Of a DNA stretch of 41,770 nt, positions 7,906 to 17,555 are shown piece by piece (positions within the stretch are counted from its first letter, which is position 1; each line of letters begins with the position of its first letter). The translations under genes were made by a program, and so were the position numbers. The DNA comes from an uncultured Porphyromonadaceae bacterium. Lineage in GTDB: Bacteria; Bacteroidota; Bacteroidia; Bacteroidales; Muribaculaceae. The DNA lies in assembly GCA_947175645.1 (NCBI GenBank), contig CAMWNP010000024.1, positions 1 through 41,770 of the forward strand. The letters run 5' to 3'. The notes beneath the pieces were generated by a model. That model saw only the letters and a program-made list of their open reading frames with translations. It had not been told where the DNA came from and searched no databases.

Positions 7906-9742
7906 TCTCGAAAAAAGAAAATATGTCATCGGCGGGTTTTTCGTGCTGATCGCCCTGATTTACATCATAAGGCTGTTCAATCTCCAACTTGGGGATTCCA
8001 AATACAAGATCTATGCCGAAAACAACGCCTTCCTCAACAAGACCATCTACCCGTCAAGAGGACTCATCTATGACCGCAACGGCGAACTGATTGTGTACAA
8101 CCAGCCCGCCTACGACGTGATGATGATTCCGCGTGACGTGCATCAGTTCGACACCCTTGACTTCTGCCACACCCTGAACATAACCCCCGACCAGTTGCGC
8201 AAGCGTTTCCAGGATATGCGCAACACTCCCGGATATTCATCCTACACCCCGCAGAAACTGATAACCCACATCTCGGCCCAGGACTACGGAAGGTTGCAGG
8301 AAAAACTTTACCGCTATCCGGGACTGTTTATCCAGAAACGGATTCTCCGACAGTACAATCATGCCACCGCAGCCAATGTCCTGGGTAACATACGCGAGGT
8401 TTCGCAGACTGACATAGAGCGCGATCCCTACTATCAGCGAGGTGACTACTGCGGTGACCTCGGCATAGAAAAAAGTTACGACGAGCATCTGCGTGGCGTA
8501 AAAGGTGTGGAAATTCTGATGCGCGACGCAAACGGACGGATACAGGGCCGCTACCAGGACGGCGCACAGGATGTGGAACCCGTGTCAGGACGCAATCTCA
8601 AACTCAGCATCGACCTTGAACTCCAACAGTATGCCGAGTCGCTGATGGTCAACAAAATCGGAGCGGTGGTGGCGATAGAACCGGCCACAGGTGAGATTCT
8701 CGCACTGGTTTCCTCCCCTACGTATGATCCACGCACTCTTATAGGGCGTCAGCGTGGCGAGGGATATAAAGCGTTGGTCAACGACCCGCTGAAGCCTCTT
8801 TATGACCGCTCCATAATGGCTTGTTATCCACCCGGTTCAACCTTCAAACCCACGCAGGGACTGATACTGCTGGAGGAAGGTATCATCAACCTGCAGACAA
8901 CATATCCCTGCGCACACGGTTTCATTTCCGGAGGACTTCGTGTGGGGTGTCACGCCCATGGCTCGCCTCTGCCACTAAAACCGGCTCTGCAGACATCATG
9001 CAACGCCTTCTTCTGCTGGGGACTGAAGGGAATGATTGACAAGCGCTCGAAATATGGAAATTCGGCCGATGCCTTCGAGATATGGAAACATCACCTCGTT
9101 TCAATGGGCTACGGCTATAAGTTAGGTGTGGACCTTCCGGGCGAGAAACGCGGATTCCTTCCTAACGCCCAGTACTACAATAAGATATATGGCGAAGGAC
9201 GCTGGAGCGCAAACACCATAATATCCATTGCCATAGGTCAGGGTGAAATCCTCGCCACTCCGCTGCAGATAGCCAATCTAAGCGCCACCATTGCCAACCG
9301 GGGATGGTTCATCACGCCGCATGTAGTCAAGGAAATTCAGGACACTGTCCTTCCGGAGGAATATAGGGAGAAACGCTATCCCACCATCCACGCAGGATTC
9401 TACGATGATGTGGCGGAGGGGATGAGAATGGCCGTTACGGGAGGTACTTGCCGTATGGCCAACCTGAAGGACTGGGAGGTTTGCGGTAAGACCGGAACCG
9501 CTCAGAACCCCCACGGAAAGGACCATTCCGCGTTCATGGGATTCGCACCTTATCATAACCCGAAGATAGCCGTGGCAGTTTATGTGGAGAACGCCGGCTT
9601 CGGGGCTACATTCGGCGTGCCAATAGGGTCGCTTGTCATAGAAAAATATCTGAACGGAAAGATCGCCCCTGAGCGTAAGTTCCTTGAAGAGAGAATGTTG
9701 GAATCTAACACAATTATTTACAGTGGAGTTAAGAAACACTAA
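7889..9742 (+). CDS. mrdA: Penicillin-binding protein 2 (peptidoglycan D,D-transpeptidase MrdA)
   Basis: A 617-residue class B PBP, the elongasome transpeptidase that cross-links glycan strands made by RodA. It has an N-terminal membrane anchor at about 13-32, a PBP dimer/pedestal domain at about 50-220 (YPSRGLIYDRNGE), and a transpeptidase domain. Catalytic motifs are S317-T-F-K320 (PPGSTFKPTQG), S370-C-N372 and K534-T-G (CGKTGTAQNPHG). The start is GTG at 7889, inside the end of mreD; it restores the expected short basic cytoplasmic tail (MRKDYNLEKRK). All catalytic residues are present. Confidence 0.96.
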   Translation: MRKDYNLEKRKYVIGGFFVLIALIYIIRLFNLQLGDSKYKIYAENNAFLNKTIYPSRGLIYDRNGELIVYNQPAYDVMMIPRDVHQFDTLDFCHTLNITPDQLRKRFQDMRNTPGYSSYTPQKLITHISAQDYGRLQEKLYRYPGLFIQKRILRQYNHATAANVLGNIREVSQTDIERDPYYQRGDYCGDLGIEKSYDEHLRGVKGVEILMRDANGRIQGRYQDGAQDVEPVSGRNLKLSIDLELQQYAESLMVNKIGAVVAIEPATGEILALVSSPTYDPRTLIGRQRGEGYKALVNDPLKPLYDRSIMACYPPGSTFKPTQGLILLEEGIINLQTTYPCAHGFISGGLRVGCHAHGSPLPLKPALQTSCNAFFCWGLKGMIDKRSKYGNSADAFEIWKHHLVSMGYGYKLGVDLPGEKRGFLPNAQYYNKIYGEGRWSANTIISIAIGQGEILATPLQIANLSATIANRGWFITPHVVKEIQDTVLPEEYREKRYPTIHAGFYDDVAEGMRMAVTGGTCRMANLKDWEVCGKTGTAQNPHGKDHSAFMGFAPYHNPKIAVAVYVENAGFGATFGVPIGSLVIEKYLNGKIAPERKFLEERMLESNTIIYSGVKKH

Positions 9743-11192
9743 CCAAAATCAGCAGTCGCTGCTGCGCGGGGTGGACTGGTTCACCGTTGGGCTGTATGCT
9801 GTGCTCGTGGTTCTCGGGGCTGTGAGCATCTATGCGGCCAGTTATGATTTCGACAACGCCAGCATCTTCTCATTCGATGAGTTCTCCGGCAAGCAGTTGC
9901 TGTGGATCGGGCTCTCGTTCTTCATAGGTCTGGTGCTGTTGCTGCTTGACAGGCGGGTTTATGAGACTTATGCCTTCCCGATATATGTGGGGATGCTCCT
10001 GATGCTTGTAGTGACCATATTCATCTCGCCCAATATCAAGGGTTCTCATTCATGGATTGTGCTCGGCCCGATGAGTCTGCAGCCTGCTGAATTCGCCAAG
10101 TTCGCAACCGCTCTTGCTCTGGCCAAACTGTTCGGAGGATATAATTTCATCCTCAATGCCAAGCCATCGAACTATCTGCGTGCGCTTGCCATCATTTTCC
10201 TCCCTGTGATGCTGATTCTTGCACAGAACGAAACCGGGTCGGCGCTGGTCTATCTGTCGCTGTTCTTTGTGCTTTACCGCGAGGGGATGAGCGGTCTGGT
10301 GCTTTTTGCCGCCGCATTCGCCGTGGTCATATTCGTTGTAGCGCTCAAGTTCTCCCAGGAGATGATTATGGGAATAACCGTGGGGCAGTTCTCGGTGTAT
10401 CTGATGATTATGCTCCTGATGGTTGTCATGCTGCTGTTCCATTCTCGCAATTTCACCGTTGCACGCAATGTTGGAGCATGGTATGCAGGTTCGGGACTGA
10501 TAGTGTTCCTCCTTCACCTGATGGGGGTGGATGTAAACGGCCACATTTACTTCCTGGCAGCGATTGTCGTAGCGTCGGTCTACATACTGGTGGAGATGCT
10601 CAAATCCGGTATAAAGAAGATGCTTGTCACTGTCATGACCGCATTGATATCGATAGTTTTCCTGTTTTCCATCGACTACGTATTCACCACTGTGCTTCAG
10701 CCTCACCAGCAGCAGCGTATAAATGTCACACTGGGGATTGTAGAGGATCTGCGCGGAAAAGGATATAACGTCAATCAGTCCAAAATAGCGATAGGCTCAG
10801 GTGGCCTCACCGGAAAAGGTTTTCTGAAGGGAACACAGACAAAACTGAAATATGTGCCCGAACAGCACACTGACTTTATTTTCTGCACTATCGGTGAAGA
10901 GGAGGGATTCGTTGGAACAGTGACGGTTCTGACTCTGTTCATGATTCTGATTTTGCGCGTGCTTACTATAGCCGAGCGACAGCCCACCACCTTCGGGCGA
11001 GTGTATGCCTATTGTGTCGCCTCATATCTGATATTCCATTTCTGTATAAATATTGGAATGGTTATTGGCTTGACACCGGTCATTGGCATCCCGCTTCCAT
11101 TCTTCAGTTACGGGGGCTCGTCTCTGTGGGGCTTCACCTTCCTCATTTTCATCCTGTTGAGGATAGATGCAGGCAGGAGGGACTATCACTGA
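9723..11192 (+). CDS. rodA: Rod shape-determining SEDS glycosyltransferase RodA
   Basis: A polytopic SEDS-family peptidoglycan polymerase with about ten membrane segments, working with PBP2. Family blocks are GSHSWIVLGPMSLQPAEFAKFA (family consensus: SW.....QPSE.AK), RINVTLGIVEDLRGKGYNVNQSKIAIGSGGLTGKG, and the terminal LTPVIGIPLPFFSYGGSSL. I chose the GTG at 9723 (VELRNTNQNQ...). It gives 489 residues and a 20-bp overlap with mrdA, like the 17-bp mreD/mrdA overlap. An in-frame ATG at 9684 would add 13 residues but overlap mrdA by 59 bp. In either case it ends the purH-mre-mrd run; a 111-bp gap follows. Confidence 0.95.
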   Translation: MELRNTNQNQQSLLRGVDWFTVGLYAVLVVLGAVSIYAASYDFDNASIFSFDEFSGKQLLWIGLSFFIGLVLLLLDRRVYETYAFPIYVGMLLMLVVTIFISPNIKGSHSWIVLGPMSLQPAEFAKFATALALAKLFGGYNFILNAKPSNYLRALAIIFLPVMLILAQNETGSALVYLSLFFVLYREGMSGLVLFAAAFAVVIFVVALKFSQEMIMGITVGQFSVYLMIMLLMVVMLLFHSRNFTVARNVGAWYAGSGLIVFLLHLMGVDVNGHIYFLAAIVVASVYILVEMLKSGIKKMLVTVMTALISIVFLFSIDYVFTTVLQPHQQQRINVTLGIVEDLRGKGYNVNQSKIAIGSGGLTGKGFLKGTQTKLKYVPEQHTDFIFCTIGEEEGFVGTVTVLTLFMILILRVLTIAERQPTTFGRVYAYCVASYLIFHFCINIGMVIGLTPVIGIPLPFFSYGGSSLWGFTFLIFILLRIDAGRRDYH

Positions 11193-11303
11193 TTAATTCT
11201 AAAGCGGATGCTGAACAATCATCGTCCGTTTGTCGTTTAATATGCAGAGGGGGATGGAACACCCCTGACTCAACGCATATTAACAACAAAAACAGGATAA
11301 ACG

Positions 11304-11507
11304 ATGAATTCAAACGCAACAACTCTGGCACTCGCACTTTTCGGTGGTATTGTAATAGGCGCCGCTCTCGGTGTGGCTTTCGCACCCAAATCAGGTGCTG
11401 AAACACGTGAAGATATCCGTGATTTCGTTCTCAAGAAACTACCCGGAATCAAAAAAGATAAACTCGACCTTCTGGTTGAGGAGATTGCTTCGGAAATCAA
11501 CTCATAG
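11304..11507 (+). CDS. YtxH-domain small membrane protein
   Basis: A 67-residue protein with an N-terminal membrane helix rich in Gly/Ala (FGGIVIGAALGVAFAP), followed by KSGAETREDI. That 'LFAPKSGxETR' junction is the hallmark of YtxH-like proteins. The rest is an amphipathic charged helix. Family members are small envelope-associated, often stress-linked proteins of unclear function. Two further small envelope genes follow on the same strand. Confidence 0.8.
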   Translation: MNSNATTLALALFGGIVIGAALGVAFAPKSGAETREDIRDFVLKKLPGIKKDKLDLLVEEIASEINS

Positions 11508-11592
11508 GAGTTTACGGCGTGACACCGCGTGACTACCGTTGCGGGTGTCAGCCGGCATCTTATTTATCCTATTACCTCTTTTCATCATCATT

Positions 11593-11943
11593 ATGTCAAC
11601 AAAAAACGCATCAATCCTTGACCTTTGGAGTCTTGGTAAAAAATATGTGACGCTGAAGTTTGAGTCAGCACGTCTGACATTGGCCGAGAAAGCAACGATT
11701 TTCTTCGGATCAATATTTTTGGCACTCACCGGAGTCATCCTTATCTCATTCATATTCCTGGCCCTTATATTGGGAGTATGCAATCTGCTTGCCGAATTCC
11801 TTCCGTTCTATCTGGTATGCTTCTGTGTGGCAGGCATACTGATTTTGTTCGGACTGATAGTGTATCTGCTCCGGTATGTGTTAGTTTTCAACCCATTGGC
11901 CCGTTTCTTCACTCAAATTCTTTTTGACGATGAACAAGGATAA
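11593..11943 (+). CDS. Holin-superfamily-III-like (phage_holin_3_6) small membrane protein
   Basis: The frame is open from a TTG at 11539, but the ATG at 11593 (MSTKNASILDLWSLG...) is the likelier start, giving 116 residues. Layout: an amphipathic N-terminal helix with a SARLTLAEK segment, two long membrane helices at about 38-64 and 72-94, and a short acidic tail. Such proteins are annotated as putative Holin-X or phage holin family but are widespread chromosomal genes next to YtxH genes. No phage genes are nearby, so a prophage role is unlikely. The stop overlaps the next gene by 14 bp. Confidence 0.7.
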   Translation: MSTKNASILDLWSLGKKYVTLKFESARLTLAEKATIFFGSIFLALTGVILISFIFLALILGVCNLLAEFLPFYLVCFCVAGILILFGLIVYLLRYVLVFNPLARFFTQILFDDEQG

Positions 11944-12223
11944 CAGTTACAAGAGATTCCAGGGTTACACCCTCAAGGAACTCCGCTATCGCATGGTTGT
12001 TAACAGTGCGAAACAGCAGCAGGTCAAGGCCGGTATCGATCAGGCCGTGAGTTCGGTAACCGCCATCACCAAGGCATTCAGTTCAAAGCCTGAGGAACGT
12101 GAAGAACTGCGTCCCACCGGAGGTGTGCTCGGGAAACTGGATGCCATTATTTCAGTGGGCAACTATGCCGTCGCCGGCTACAGCCTGTTCAAATCCGTAA
12201 GGGATATTTTTGCAAAGAAATAG
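11930..12223 (+). CDS. Small conserved-context protein of unknown function
   Basis: 97 residues from the ATG at 11930 (MNKDNSYKRFQGY); a TTG two codons upstream is less likely. The protein is basic at the N terminus, with a helical Gln/Ala-rich centre and a weakly hydrophobic segment near 70-88 (AIISVGNYAVAGYSLFKSV). It overlaps the holin-like gene by 14 bp, so the two are probably translationally coupled. I do not recognise a domain; the context suggests it works with the YtxH and holin-like proteins at the envelope. Confidence 0.65.
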   Translation: MNKDNSYKRFQGYTLKELRYRMVVNSAKQQQVKAGIDQAVSSVTAITKAFSSKPEEREELRPTGGVLGKLDAIISVGNYAVAGYSLFKSVRDIFAKK

Positions 12224-12243
12224 ATTCTCCTGATAAATACGAG

Positions 12244-12280
12244 GAGGCTGTGTCAAAATTCAAAATTTTGGCACAGCCTC
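12244..12280. terminator. 17-bp hairpin, probable terminator after the small envelope genes
   Basis: GAGGCTGTGTCAAAATT (12244-12260) pairs along its whole length (one G-U) with AATTTTGGCACAGCCTC (12264-12280) around a 3-nt loop, followed by TTAAGGTTTGTT. It is 20 bp past the last + strand stop and could also act on the opposite strand. The GAGGCTGTGTCAAAA end also resembles terminal repeats of some insertion sequences, so a transposon-derived origin is possible. Confidence 0.65.
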
Positions 12281-12315
12281 TTAAGGTTTGTTAGAATAGG
12301 TCAGATGTCAGGCGC

Positions 12316-12360
12316 TGAGGATGAGGACGATAGGAGCATACATAAGTATGTTACTGAGTC
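12316..12360. repeat. Palindromic dispersed repeat, copy 1
   Basis: The core GGAGCATACATAAGTATG (12333-12350), followed by TTACTGA, contains the hairpin CATAC-ATAA-GTATG. It sits between the convergent small-gene operon and valS. A diverged copy lies at 41742-41770 (GGAGCGTAGCCGTAGTTACGTGA), sharing GGAGC-TA, TA and TTAC at matching spacing. I take these as members of an intergenic repeat family. Confidence 0.45.
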
Positions 12361-12422
12361 CGAATTCCGAAAGCAACGACACAGATGGCCTATTATGACA
12401 CACCGCCTTTGTTAAAACGTTC

Positions 12423-15110
12423 TTACTGTTTCAGGGCAGCGAGGGTTTCCTCGATTGTCTTGATTTTTGATTCGGCATCGGCCTGTTTGCGACGTTCGGC
12501 GTCGACAACAGCAGCGGGGGCGTTACCCACGAAGCGTTCGTTGCCGAGTTTCTTCATGACTGATGCGAGGAATCCGCGGAGGTAGTCGAGTTCTTTTTCA
12601 AGACGTGCTTTCTCGGCATCAACGTCGATGCTGGCGGTCAGTGGCACGTTGAACTCTGTGGTACCCACCATGAACTGAGCGGCAGCGGGATCCTTCTCGT
12701 TGACCACTTCAATGGATTCAAGGTTGGCCAGTTTTGCGATTATCCCTTCAAGGGCCGGAACATTGTCGGCAACCACACAGAGTGTCAGCGACTGCTTCGG
12801 TGGAATATTCTTCGATGCACGGACTGCACGCACGCCTGCGATGATCTCTTTAGCCCGTTCCATCTGAGCCAGGATTTCATCGTTTTCGCTTACAGCCTCG
12901 GGCATGGGCGCATACATGATTGATTCGCCGGGACAACGTTCCACCAGATGCTGCCAGAGTTCCTCGGTGATGAACGGCATGAAGGGGTGGAGGAGGCGCA
13001 GCAGCGAGTCGAAGAATCCGAGAGCCTGACCGTAGGTGGTCTTGTCAATAGCCTCGCCATAGGCAGGTTTGATCATCTCCAGATACCATGATGAGAACTC
13101 GTCGCGGAACAGTTTGAATACTGCCATGAGGGCTTCGCTGATGCGGAATTTGCTGAAGAGGTCGTTGATTTCGACTATTGTTTCAGAGAGTTTTGCGCGG
13201 AACCAGCGGTCGGCCACGGCAGCAGTTTCAGGCTGTGGTTTGTCAGCCACTTCCCAACCTTTGACCAGGCGGAAGGCATTCCATATCTTGTTACAGAAGT
13301 TCCATCCCTGTTCACAGAGTTTTTCGTCGAACATGATGTCGTTACCTGCGGGGGCAGCCAACATCATGCCCATGCGTACTCCGTCAGCGCCGTAGGTGGC
13401 GATGAGTTCCAGGGGGTCGGGTGAGTTGCCTAACTGTTTTGACATCTTGCGACCAATCTTGTCGCGAACGATACCGGTGAAGTATACGTTGGAGAAGGGT
13501 CGTTTGCCAATGTATTCATATCCCGCCATGATCATACGTGCCACCCAGAAGAAGATGATGTCCGGACCGGTCACGAGGGTGCTGGTGGGATAGTAATAGT
13601 TGATTTCTTCGTTTCCGGGGTTGTTGATGCCGTCAAACATGGTGATTGGCCAGAGCCAACTTGAGAACCATGTGTCGAGCGCACCTTCATCCTGACGCAG
13701 ATCTGCGGCAGCGAGGTCGAGACCTGATTCCCCGCGGGCCATTTCGAGTGCTTTCTCAGCGTTCTCGGCAACTACGAATTTCTCTGAGCCGTCAGCGGCA
13801 TTGTAATAATATGCGGGAATACGGTGACCCCACCAGAGTTGGCGTGAGATACACCAGTCCTGGATATTTTCCAGCCAGATGCGGTATGTGGTCTTGTATT
13901 TTTCAGGAACGAAACTGATAACATCCTCCATTACGGGAGCCAGTGAGATTTCGGCGAAGTGCTTCATGTTGATGAACCACTGGAGCGACAGGCGGGGTTC
14001 GATGGGCACTTTGGTGCGTTCGCTCATGCCAACCTTGTTGGCGTAGTCCTCAACCTTTTCCATCAGACCGGCAGCCTCAAGGTCTTTGGCAATCTGATCG
14101 CGTACTTCAAAACGGTCCATACCGCAGTATTTGCCGCCGAATTCGTTCAGGGTGCCATCCTCGTTGAAGATGTCGATGGTTTCAAGGTTGTGGGTCTTGC
14201 CCAGCATATTGTCATTTTTGTCGTGGGCAGGTGTAACCTTAAGGCAGCCAGTACCGAATTCTATTTCCACGTAGCGGTCCTCGATGACTGGAATCACACG
14301 GTCAACCAGCGGCACGATGACTTTCTTTCCTTTGAGCCACTGGTTCTTGGGGTCCTTTGGGTTGATACACATGGCGGTGTCACCCATGATGGTTTCGGGT
14401 CGAGTGGTAGCAACCACGGCATAGCGGCGACCGTCGGCATCGCGGTGTACCACTTCTTCTTCCGAGCCTGTCTCACCTGACATGTCATCATCGGCAACGT
14501 AATATTTCAGATAGTAGAGTTTTGACTGCTCGTCAACGTAGAACACTTCATCATCAGATATTGCGGTTCTGTTCTGGGGGTCCCAGTTCACCATGCGGAG
14601 TCCGCGGTAGATCAGACCTTTGCGATAAAGGTCGCAGAACACCTTGATTACACTTTCCGAGCGTTTTTCATCCATGGTGAAGGCCGTACGGCTCCAGTCA
14701 CATGATGCACCTAATTTGCGGAGTTGCTGCAGGATGATGCCACCGTGCTTGTGGGTCCATTCCCAGGCGTGTTTCAGGAATTCCTCGCGTGTGAGGTCGG
14801 TTTTCTTGATCCCTTCGGCTGCGAGTTTGGCTATTACCTTGGTTTCGGTTGCTATGGATGCATGGTCGGTTCCGGGGGCCCACAGCGCGTTTTTCCCTTC
14901 CATACGTGCACGGCGCACAAGAATATCCTGGATGGTGTTGTTGAGCATGTGCCCCATGTGGAGAATACCGGTCACGTTTGGTGGCGGGATAACGATAGTG
15001 TAAGGTTCTCGTGCGTCAGGAACAGACTTGAAAAGGTCATGTTCCATCCAGTAGGCATACCATTTGTCCTCTACGTCGGCGGGATTGTATTTGGTTGGTA
15101 GTTGTTCCAT
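12423..15110 (-). CDS. valS: Valyl-tRNA synthetase
   Basis: An 895-residue class Ia aminoacyl-tRNA synthetase that charges tRNA-Val. Signatures are the HIGH motif as HMGH at 51-54 ([11 protein letters not shown]), the KMSKS motif as KMSKQ in [15 protein letters not shown] near residue 555, the CP1 editing insertion with [13 protein letters not shown] and TPAHDKND, and a C-terminal coiled coil ([13 protein letters not shown]). Length is typical of the family. The start [10 protein letters not shown] matches family N termini. A terminator hairpin separates it from pfp, so it probably has its own promoter, which I could not identify. Confidence 0.97.
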   Translation of the reverse strand: MEQLPTKYNPADVEDKWYAYWMEHDLFKSVPDAREPYTIVIPPPNVTGILHMGHMLNNTIQDILVRRARMEGKNALWAPGTDHASIATETKVIAKLAAEGIKKTDLTREEFLKHAWEWTHKHGGIILQQLRKLGASCDWSRTAFTMDEKRSESVIKVFCDLYRKGLIYRGLRMVNWDPQNRTAISDDEVFYVDEQSKLYYLKYYVADDDMSGETGSEEEVVHRDADGRRYAVVATTRPETIMGDTAMCINPKDPKNQWLKGKKVIVPLVDRVIPVIEDRYVEIEFGTGCLKVTPAHDKNDNMLGKTHNLETIDIFNEDGTLNEFGGKYCGMDRFEVRDQIAKDLEAAGLMEKVEDYANKVGMSERTKVPIEPRLSLQWFINMKHFAEISLAPVMEDVISFVPEKYKTTYRIWLENIQDWCISRQLWWGHRIPAYYYNAADGSEKFVVAENAEKALEMARGESGLDLAAADLRQDEGALDTWFSSWLWPITMFDGINNPGNEEINYYYPTSTLVTGPDIIFFWVARMIMAGYEYIGKRPFSNVYFTGIVRDKIGRKMSKQLGNSPDPLELIATYGADGVRMGMMLAAPAGNDIMFDEKLCEQGWNFCNKIWNAFRLVKGWEVADKPQPETAAVADRWFRAKLSETIVEINDLFSKFRISEALMAVFKLFRDEFSSWYLEMIKPAYGEAIDKTTYGQALGFFDSLLRLLHPFMPFITEELWQHLVERCPGESIMYAPMPEAVSENDEILAQMERAKEIIAGVRAVRASKNIPPKQSLTLCVVADNVPALEGIIAKLANLESIEVVNEKDPAAAQFMVGTTEFNVPLTASIDVDAEKARLEKELDYLRGFLASVMKKLGNERFVGNAPAAVVDAERRKQADAESKIKTIEETLAALKQ

Positions 15111-15130
15111 TGTTGGTTTATAGAAATTAA

Positions 15131-15170
15131 TCAGGGCACGGGGACCGCTGAAGGCGGCTCCGGGCCCTGA
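15131..15170 (-). terminator. Terminator downstream of pfp
   Basis: A GC-rich inverted repeat lies between pfp and valS. TCAGGGC at 15131-15137 pairs with GCCCTGA at 15164-15170, and inner C-G-rich arms close over a 5-nt loop with one mismatch and one bulge. On the minus strand the hairpin is followed by TTAATTTCTA. Confidence 0.65.
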
Positions 15171-15198
15171 TAGTATTATTTATTATCCGGCTTATCTA

Positions 15199-16848
15199 TT
15201 ATTTGCCCTGGTGCTCGTAAGTGAGGGTGAGGGTGGGCTGATCGCATACCTCGGCAGGACCGAAGTACTGGATGGGTCCGGGATAGATGTAGCAGGTTTC
15301 AAGAGCCCATTTGTCACGTTTCTGCTCGAATTTGCGGAAGGGTGCTCCGTCAAGGCGTACGAGTGCTTTCTGGATAACGGGTTTCATTGCACCGTGACGG
15401 CGTTCCATGTTCATCATCATGGTGATGGGTATACCGCCGGCAATCCACTGAACAGAAGGTTTGGAGAGGTTGCGAACGGATGACATGTAGCCTGTGACAC
15501 CTGCTTCAATGAGACAAGCGGCGTTGAAACCGAGGGCGTAGCAGTAGTCTGCATCGAAGTTTGAGGGAGCGGCGCAGCGGCCTTCGTAACCGAAGAAGTG
15601 GTGGAGTGCAGCGAACTTGCCGTTGTATTTACCTTCGGCACGGAGTTCTTCGAGGCGTTTGCCAACCATTTCGCTGAGGAGTTTTTCAGTTTCGATCAGT
15701 GACACCTGAACGTTGCCGTGGGGGTCACGGTCAAGGCTCAACTGGCGTGCCACACCTGCGGGGAGCGAAGCGTAGATCTTGGCGTTTTCTGCAGAGAGGT
15801 TGTCAATGATCCACTGGCGCTGGTCATCAGCGGCAACGGCGGCGAATTCGGCACCTTTGGCAGCGAGCAGGTCGTTGAGTTCGGCGATGAGGGCTTTCAT
15901 TGCCGGGATGAATTCTATGAGACCTTCGGGAATGAGGACAGTACCGAAGTTGTTACCTTTCTCAGCACGTTTGACAACGATGTCGGCGATGTAGTTCACA
16001 ACATCCTGGAGGGTCATGTTCTTAGCCTCTACTTCTTCCGAGATGATACAGACATTAGGCTGGGTCTGGAGCGCACATTCAAGGGCGATGTGTGATGCAG
16101 AGCGTCCCATCAGTTTGATGAAGTGATAGTATTTGCGGGCTGAGTTGCAGTCGCGTTCGATGTTACCGATAACTTCAGAGTAAACTTTTGTAGCGGTGTC
16201 GAAGCCGAAGGAAGTTTCGATAACTTCGTTCTTGAGGTCACCGTCAATGGTCTTGGGACATCCTATCACCTGGACACCGGCACCGATTTCCTTGTAGTAT
16301 TCAGCCAGCACGGCAGCGTTAGTGTTGGAGTCGTCACCACCGATGATCACAAGAGCGGTGATATCGAGTTTGCGGAGTATTTCCAGACCTTTGTCAAACT
16401 GTTCTTTCTTTTCCAGTTTTGTACGGCCTGAACCGATGATGTCGAAACCGCCTGTGTTACGGTATTCATCGATGATATCCTTTGTAAGTTCGATATAGTT
16501 GTGGTCAACGAAGCCGCCGGGACCCATGAGGAAACCGTATAGACGGCTGTCTTTATTGAATTTCTTGATACCGTCAAAGATACCGCAGATCACGTTGTGT
16601 CCGCCGGGAGCCTGACCGCCTGAAAGAATCACGCCTACGTTGAGCGGTTTTGAGGGTGCGGGGTTACTGTTTTTTTCAAAAGTTATTTCGGGCAAACCGT
16701 AAGTGTTGGGGAAGAGTTTTTTGATATCTTCCTGGTCGGCAACAGACTGTGTGGGGTTGCCTTCCACCACTTTCACCGCACCGGTGAGAACCACGGGCAA
16801 CTTGGGCTGATAAGCGGCACGGGCTTTTTGCAATGCGCTCTTTTTCAT
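15199..16848 (-). CDS. pfp: Diphosphate-fructose-6-phosphate 1-phosphotransferase
   Basis: A 549-residue PPi-dependent phosphofructokinase of the long (plant-beta-like) clade, catalysing reversible phosphorylation of fructose-6-phosphate with PPi. Seen: [14 protein letters not shown] near the N terminus (phosphate binding), GGDDSNTNA, where the second Asp after GGD marks PPi rather than ATP use, and [10 protein letters not shown] with the catalytic TIDGD. Further on are [14 protein letters not shown] and the substrate-binding GYEGR. Length matches the ~550-residue Bacteroidetes and spirochaete enzymes. It allows ATP-sparing glycolysis, common in anaerobic Bacteroidales. Confidence 0.96.
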   Translation of the reverse strand: MKKSALQKARAAYQPKLPVVLTGAVKVVEGNPTQSVADQEDIKKLFPNTYGLPEITFEKNSNPAPSKPLNVGVILSGGQAPGGHNVICGIFDGIKKFNKDSRLYGFLMGPGGFVDHNYIELTKDIIDEYRNTGGFDIIGSGRTKLEKKEQFDKGLEILRKLDITALVIIGGDDSNTNAAVLAEYYKEIGAGVQVIGCPKTIDGDLKNEVIETSFGFDTATKVYSEVIGNIERDCNSARKYYHFIKLMGRSASHIALECALQTQPNVCIISEEVEAKNMTLQDVVNYIADIVVKRAEKGNNFGTVLIPEGLIEFIPAMKALIAELNDLLAAKGAEFAAVAADDQRQWIIDNLSAENAKIYASLPAGVARQLSLDRDPHGNVQVSLIETEKLLSEMVGKRLEELRAEGKYNGKFAALHHFFGYEGRCAAPSNFDADYCYALGFNAACLIEAGVTGYMSSVRNLSKPSVQWIAGGIPITMMMNMERRHGAMKPVIQKALVRLDGAPFRKFEQKRDKWALETCYIYPGPIQYFGPAEVCDQPTLTLTYEHQGK

Positions 16849-16889
16849 CTTGTTTTATTGTTGGTATATTGTTTTGATGTTTCTGATTG

Positions 16890-16897
16890 CAAAATTA
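16890..16897 (-). promoter_or_regulatory. Probable -7 box for pfp
   Basis: TAATTTTG on the minus strand (TAnnTTTG consensus), 41 nt before the pfp ATG. No good TTG lies 19-21 nt upstream, so the promoter is only half supported. Confidence 0.4.
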
Positions 16898-16948
16898 CAC
16901 AAAAAATTCCGCAAATACACATTTTTACATCGTAATTATACTATCTGA

Positions 16949-17506
16949 TTAAAAAAAACAGGTAATAAAAATGCATTGATTCCCAAATATACTATAATAT
17001 TTTCCCATCTCCATAAGAGTTCGATATATAAGGTTTATGTACCTATATACGTCATGGATTGCATCAATAGCAAGTTGTCTAAGTTCTAAAATATCTTTTT
17101 TCGCTTCTGTAATATATTCGATAGTGACCTCAGAACTACGATAACCATGTATATACTTGTCTTGAAGCAGAATACACTTAGCGCGTACTACGCGATTTGC
17201 GTTATACATAATGTCAAATTGCTTGGCAATGTAACTCTCAGTTAATTTCTTTTTTAGAAGAGGATAGCCCAGCACAAGTCCAAGAATAATACTAGTTGGT
17301 GTTAGAATGTTAGTTAAAGTTTTTGTCCAATTATCAATTATGTGGTTTTTGCCAAAAATCGAAAATATTAGTGAAAAAACCACGATAGACATAAGCAATA
17401 ATATCCACCAATTTATCTTGCACCATTTTGTGAAATTCTCAGATTTTATAGTCATATAAAAAGTTGTTGTAAATGAATCAATTATATACTGCCTGCAAAT
17501 AGACAT
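16949..17506 (-). CDS. AT-rich orphan membrane protein
   Basis: A 185-residue protein of unknown family. A hydrophobic helix at about 34-51 (WILLLMSIVVFSLIFSIF) and a second at about 67-82 (PTSIILGLVLGYPLL) are followed by a long helical cytoplasmic-type region with AKKDILELRQLAIDAIHDVYRYI. An in-frame ATG at 17455 is an alternative start. Base composition is clearly more AT-rich than in pfp or ettA. It lies 49 bp downstream of the antitoxin gene on the same strand, and the two may have been acquired together. Nothing in the sequence fixes a function. Confidence 0.6.
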   Translation of the reverse strand: MSICRQYIIDSFTTTFYMTIKSENFTKWCKINWWILLLMSIVVFSLIFSIFGKNHIIDNWTKTLTNILTPTSIILGLVLGYPLLKKKLTESYIAKQFDIMYNANRVVRAKCILLQDKYIHGYRSSEVTIEYITEAKKDILELRQLAIDAIHDVYRYINLIYRTLMEMGKYYSIFGNQCIFITCFF

Positions 17507-17555
17507 GTTATAACCACTTACACAAAATGATATTTGGTCATTCGCATAGAGAATC

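Noticed and set aside
10050-10706. 218-residue open frame antisense to rodA, and similar long antisense frames in valS (13959-14480), pfp (15718-16095) and ettA (20015-20563)
   Set aside because: They are shadows of strongly supported genes, with low-complexity composition (His/Gln-rich or uninterpretable) and no family signatures.
11593-11943. Holin-like gene as evidence of a prophage
   Set aside because: No endolysin, structural, integrase or terminase gene nearby; YtxH plus holin-III genes are ordinary chromosomal neighbours.
12244-12422. Insertion-sequence remnant suggested by GAGGCTGTGTCAAAA
   Set aside because: Only one hairpin and no transposase fragment or matching second end; a terminator explains it more simply.
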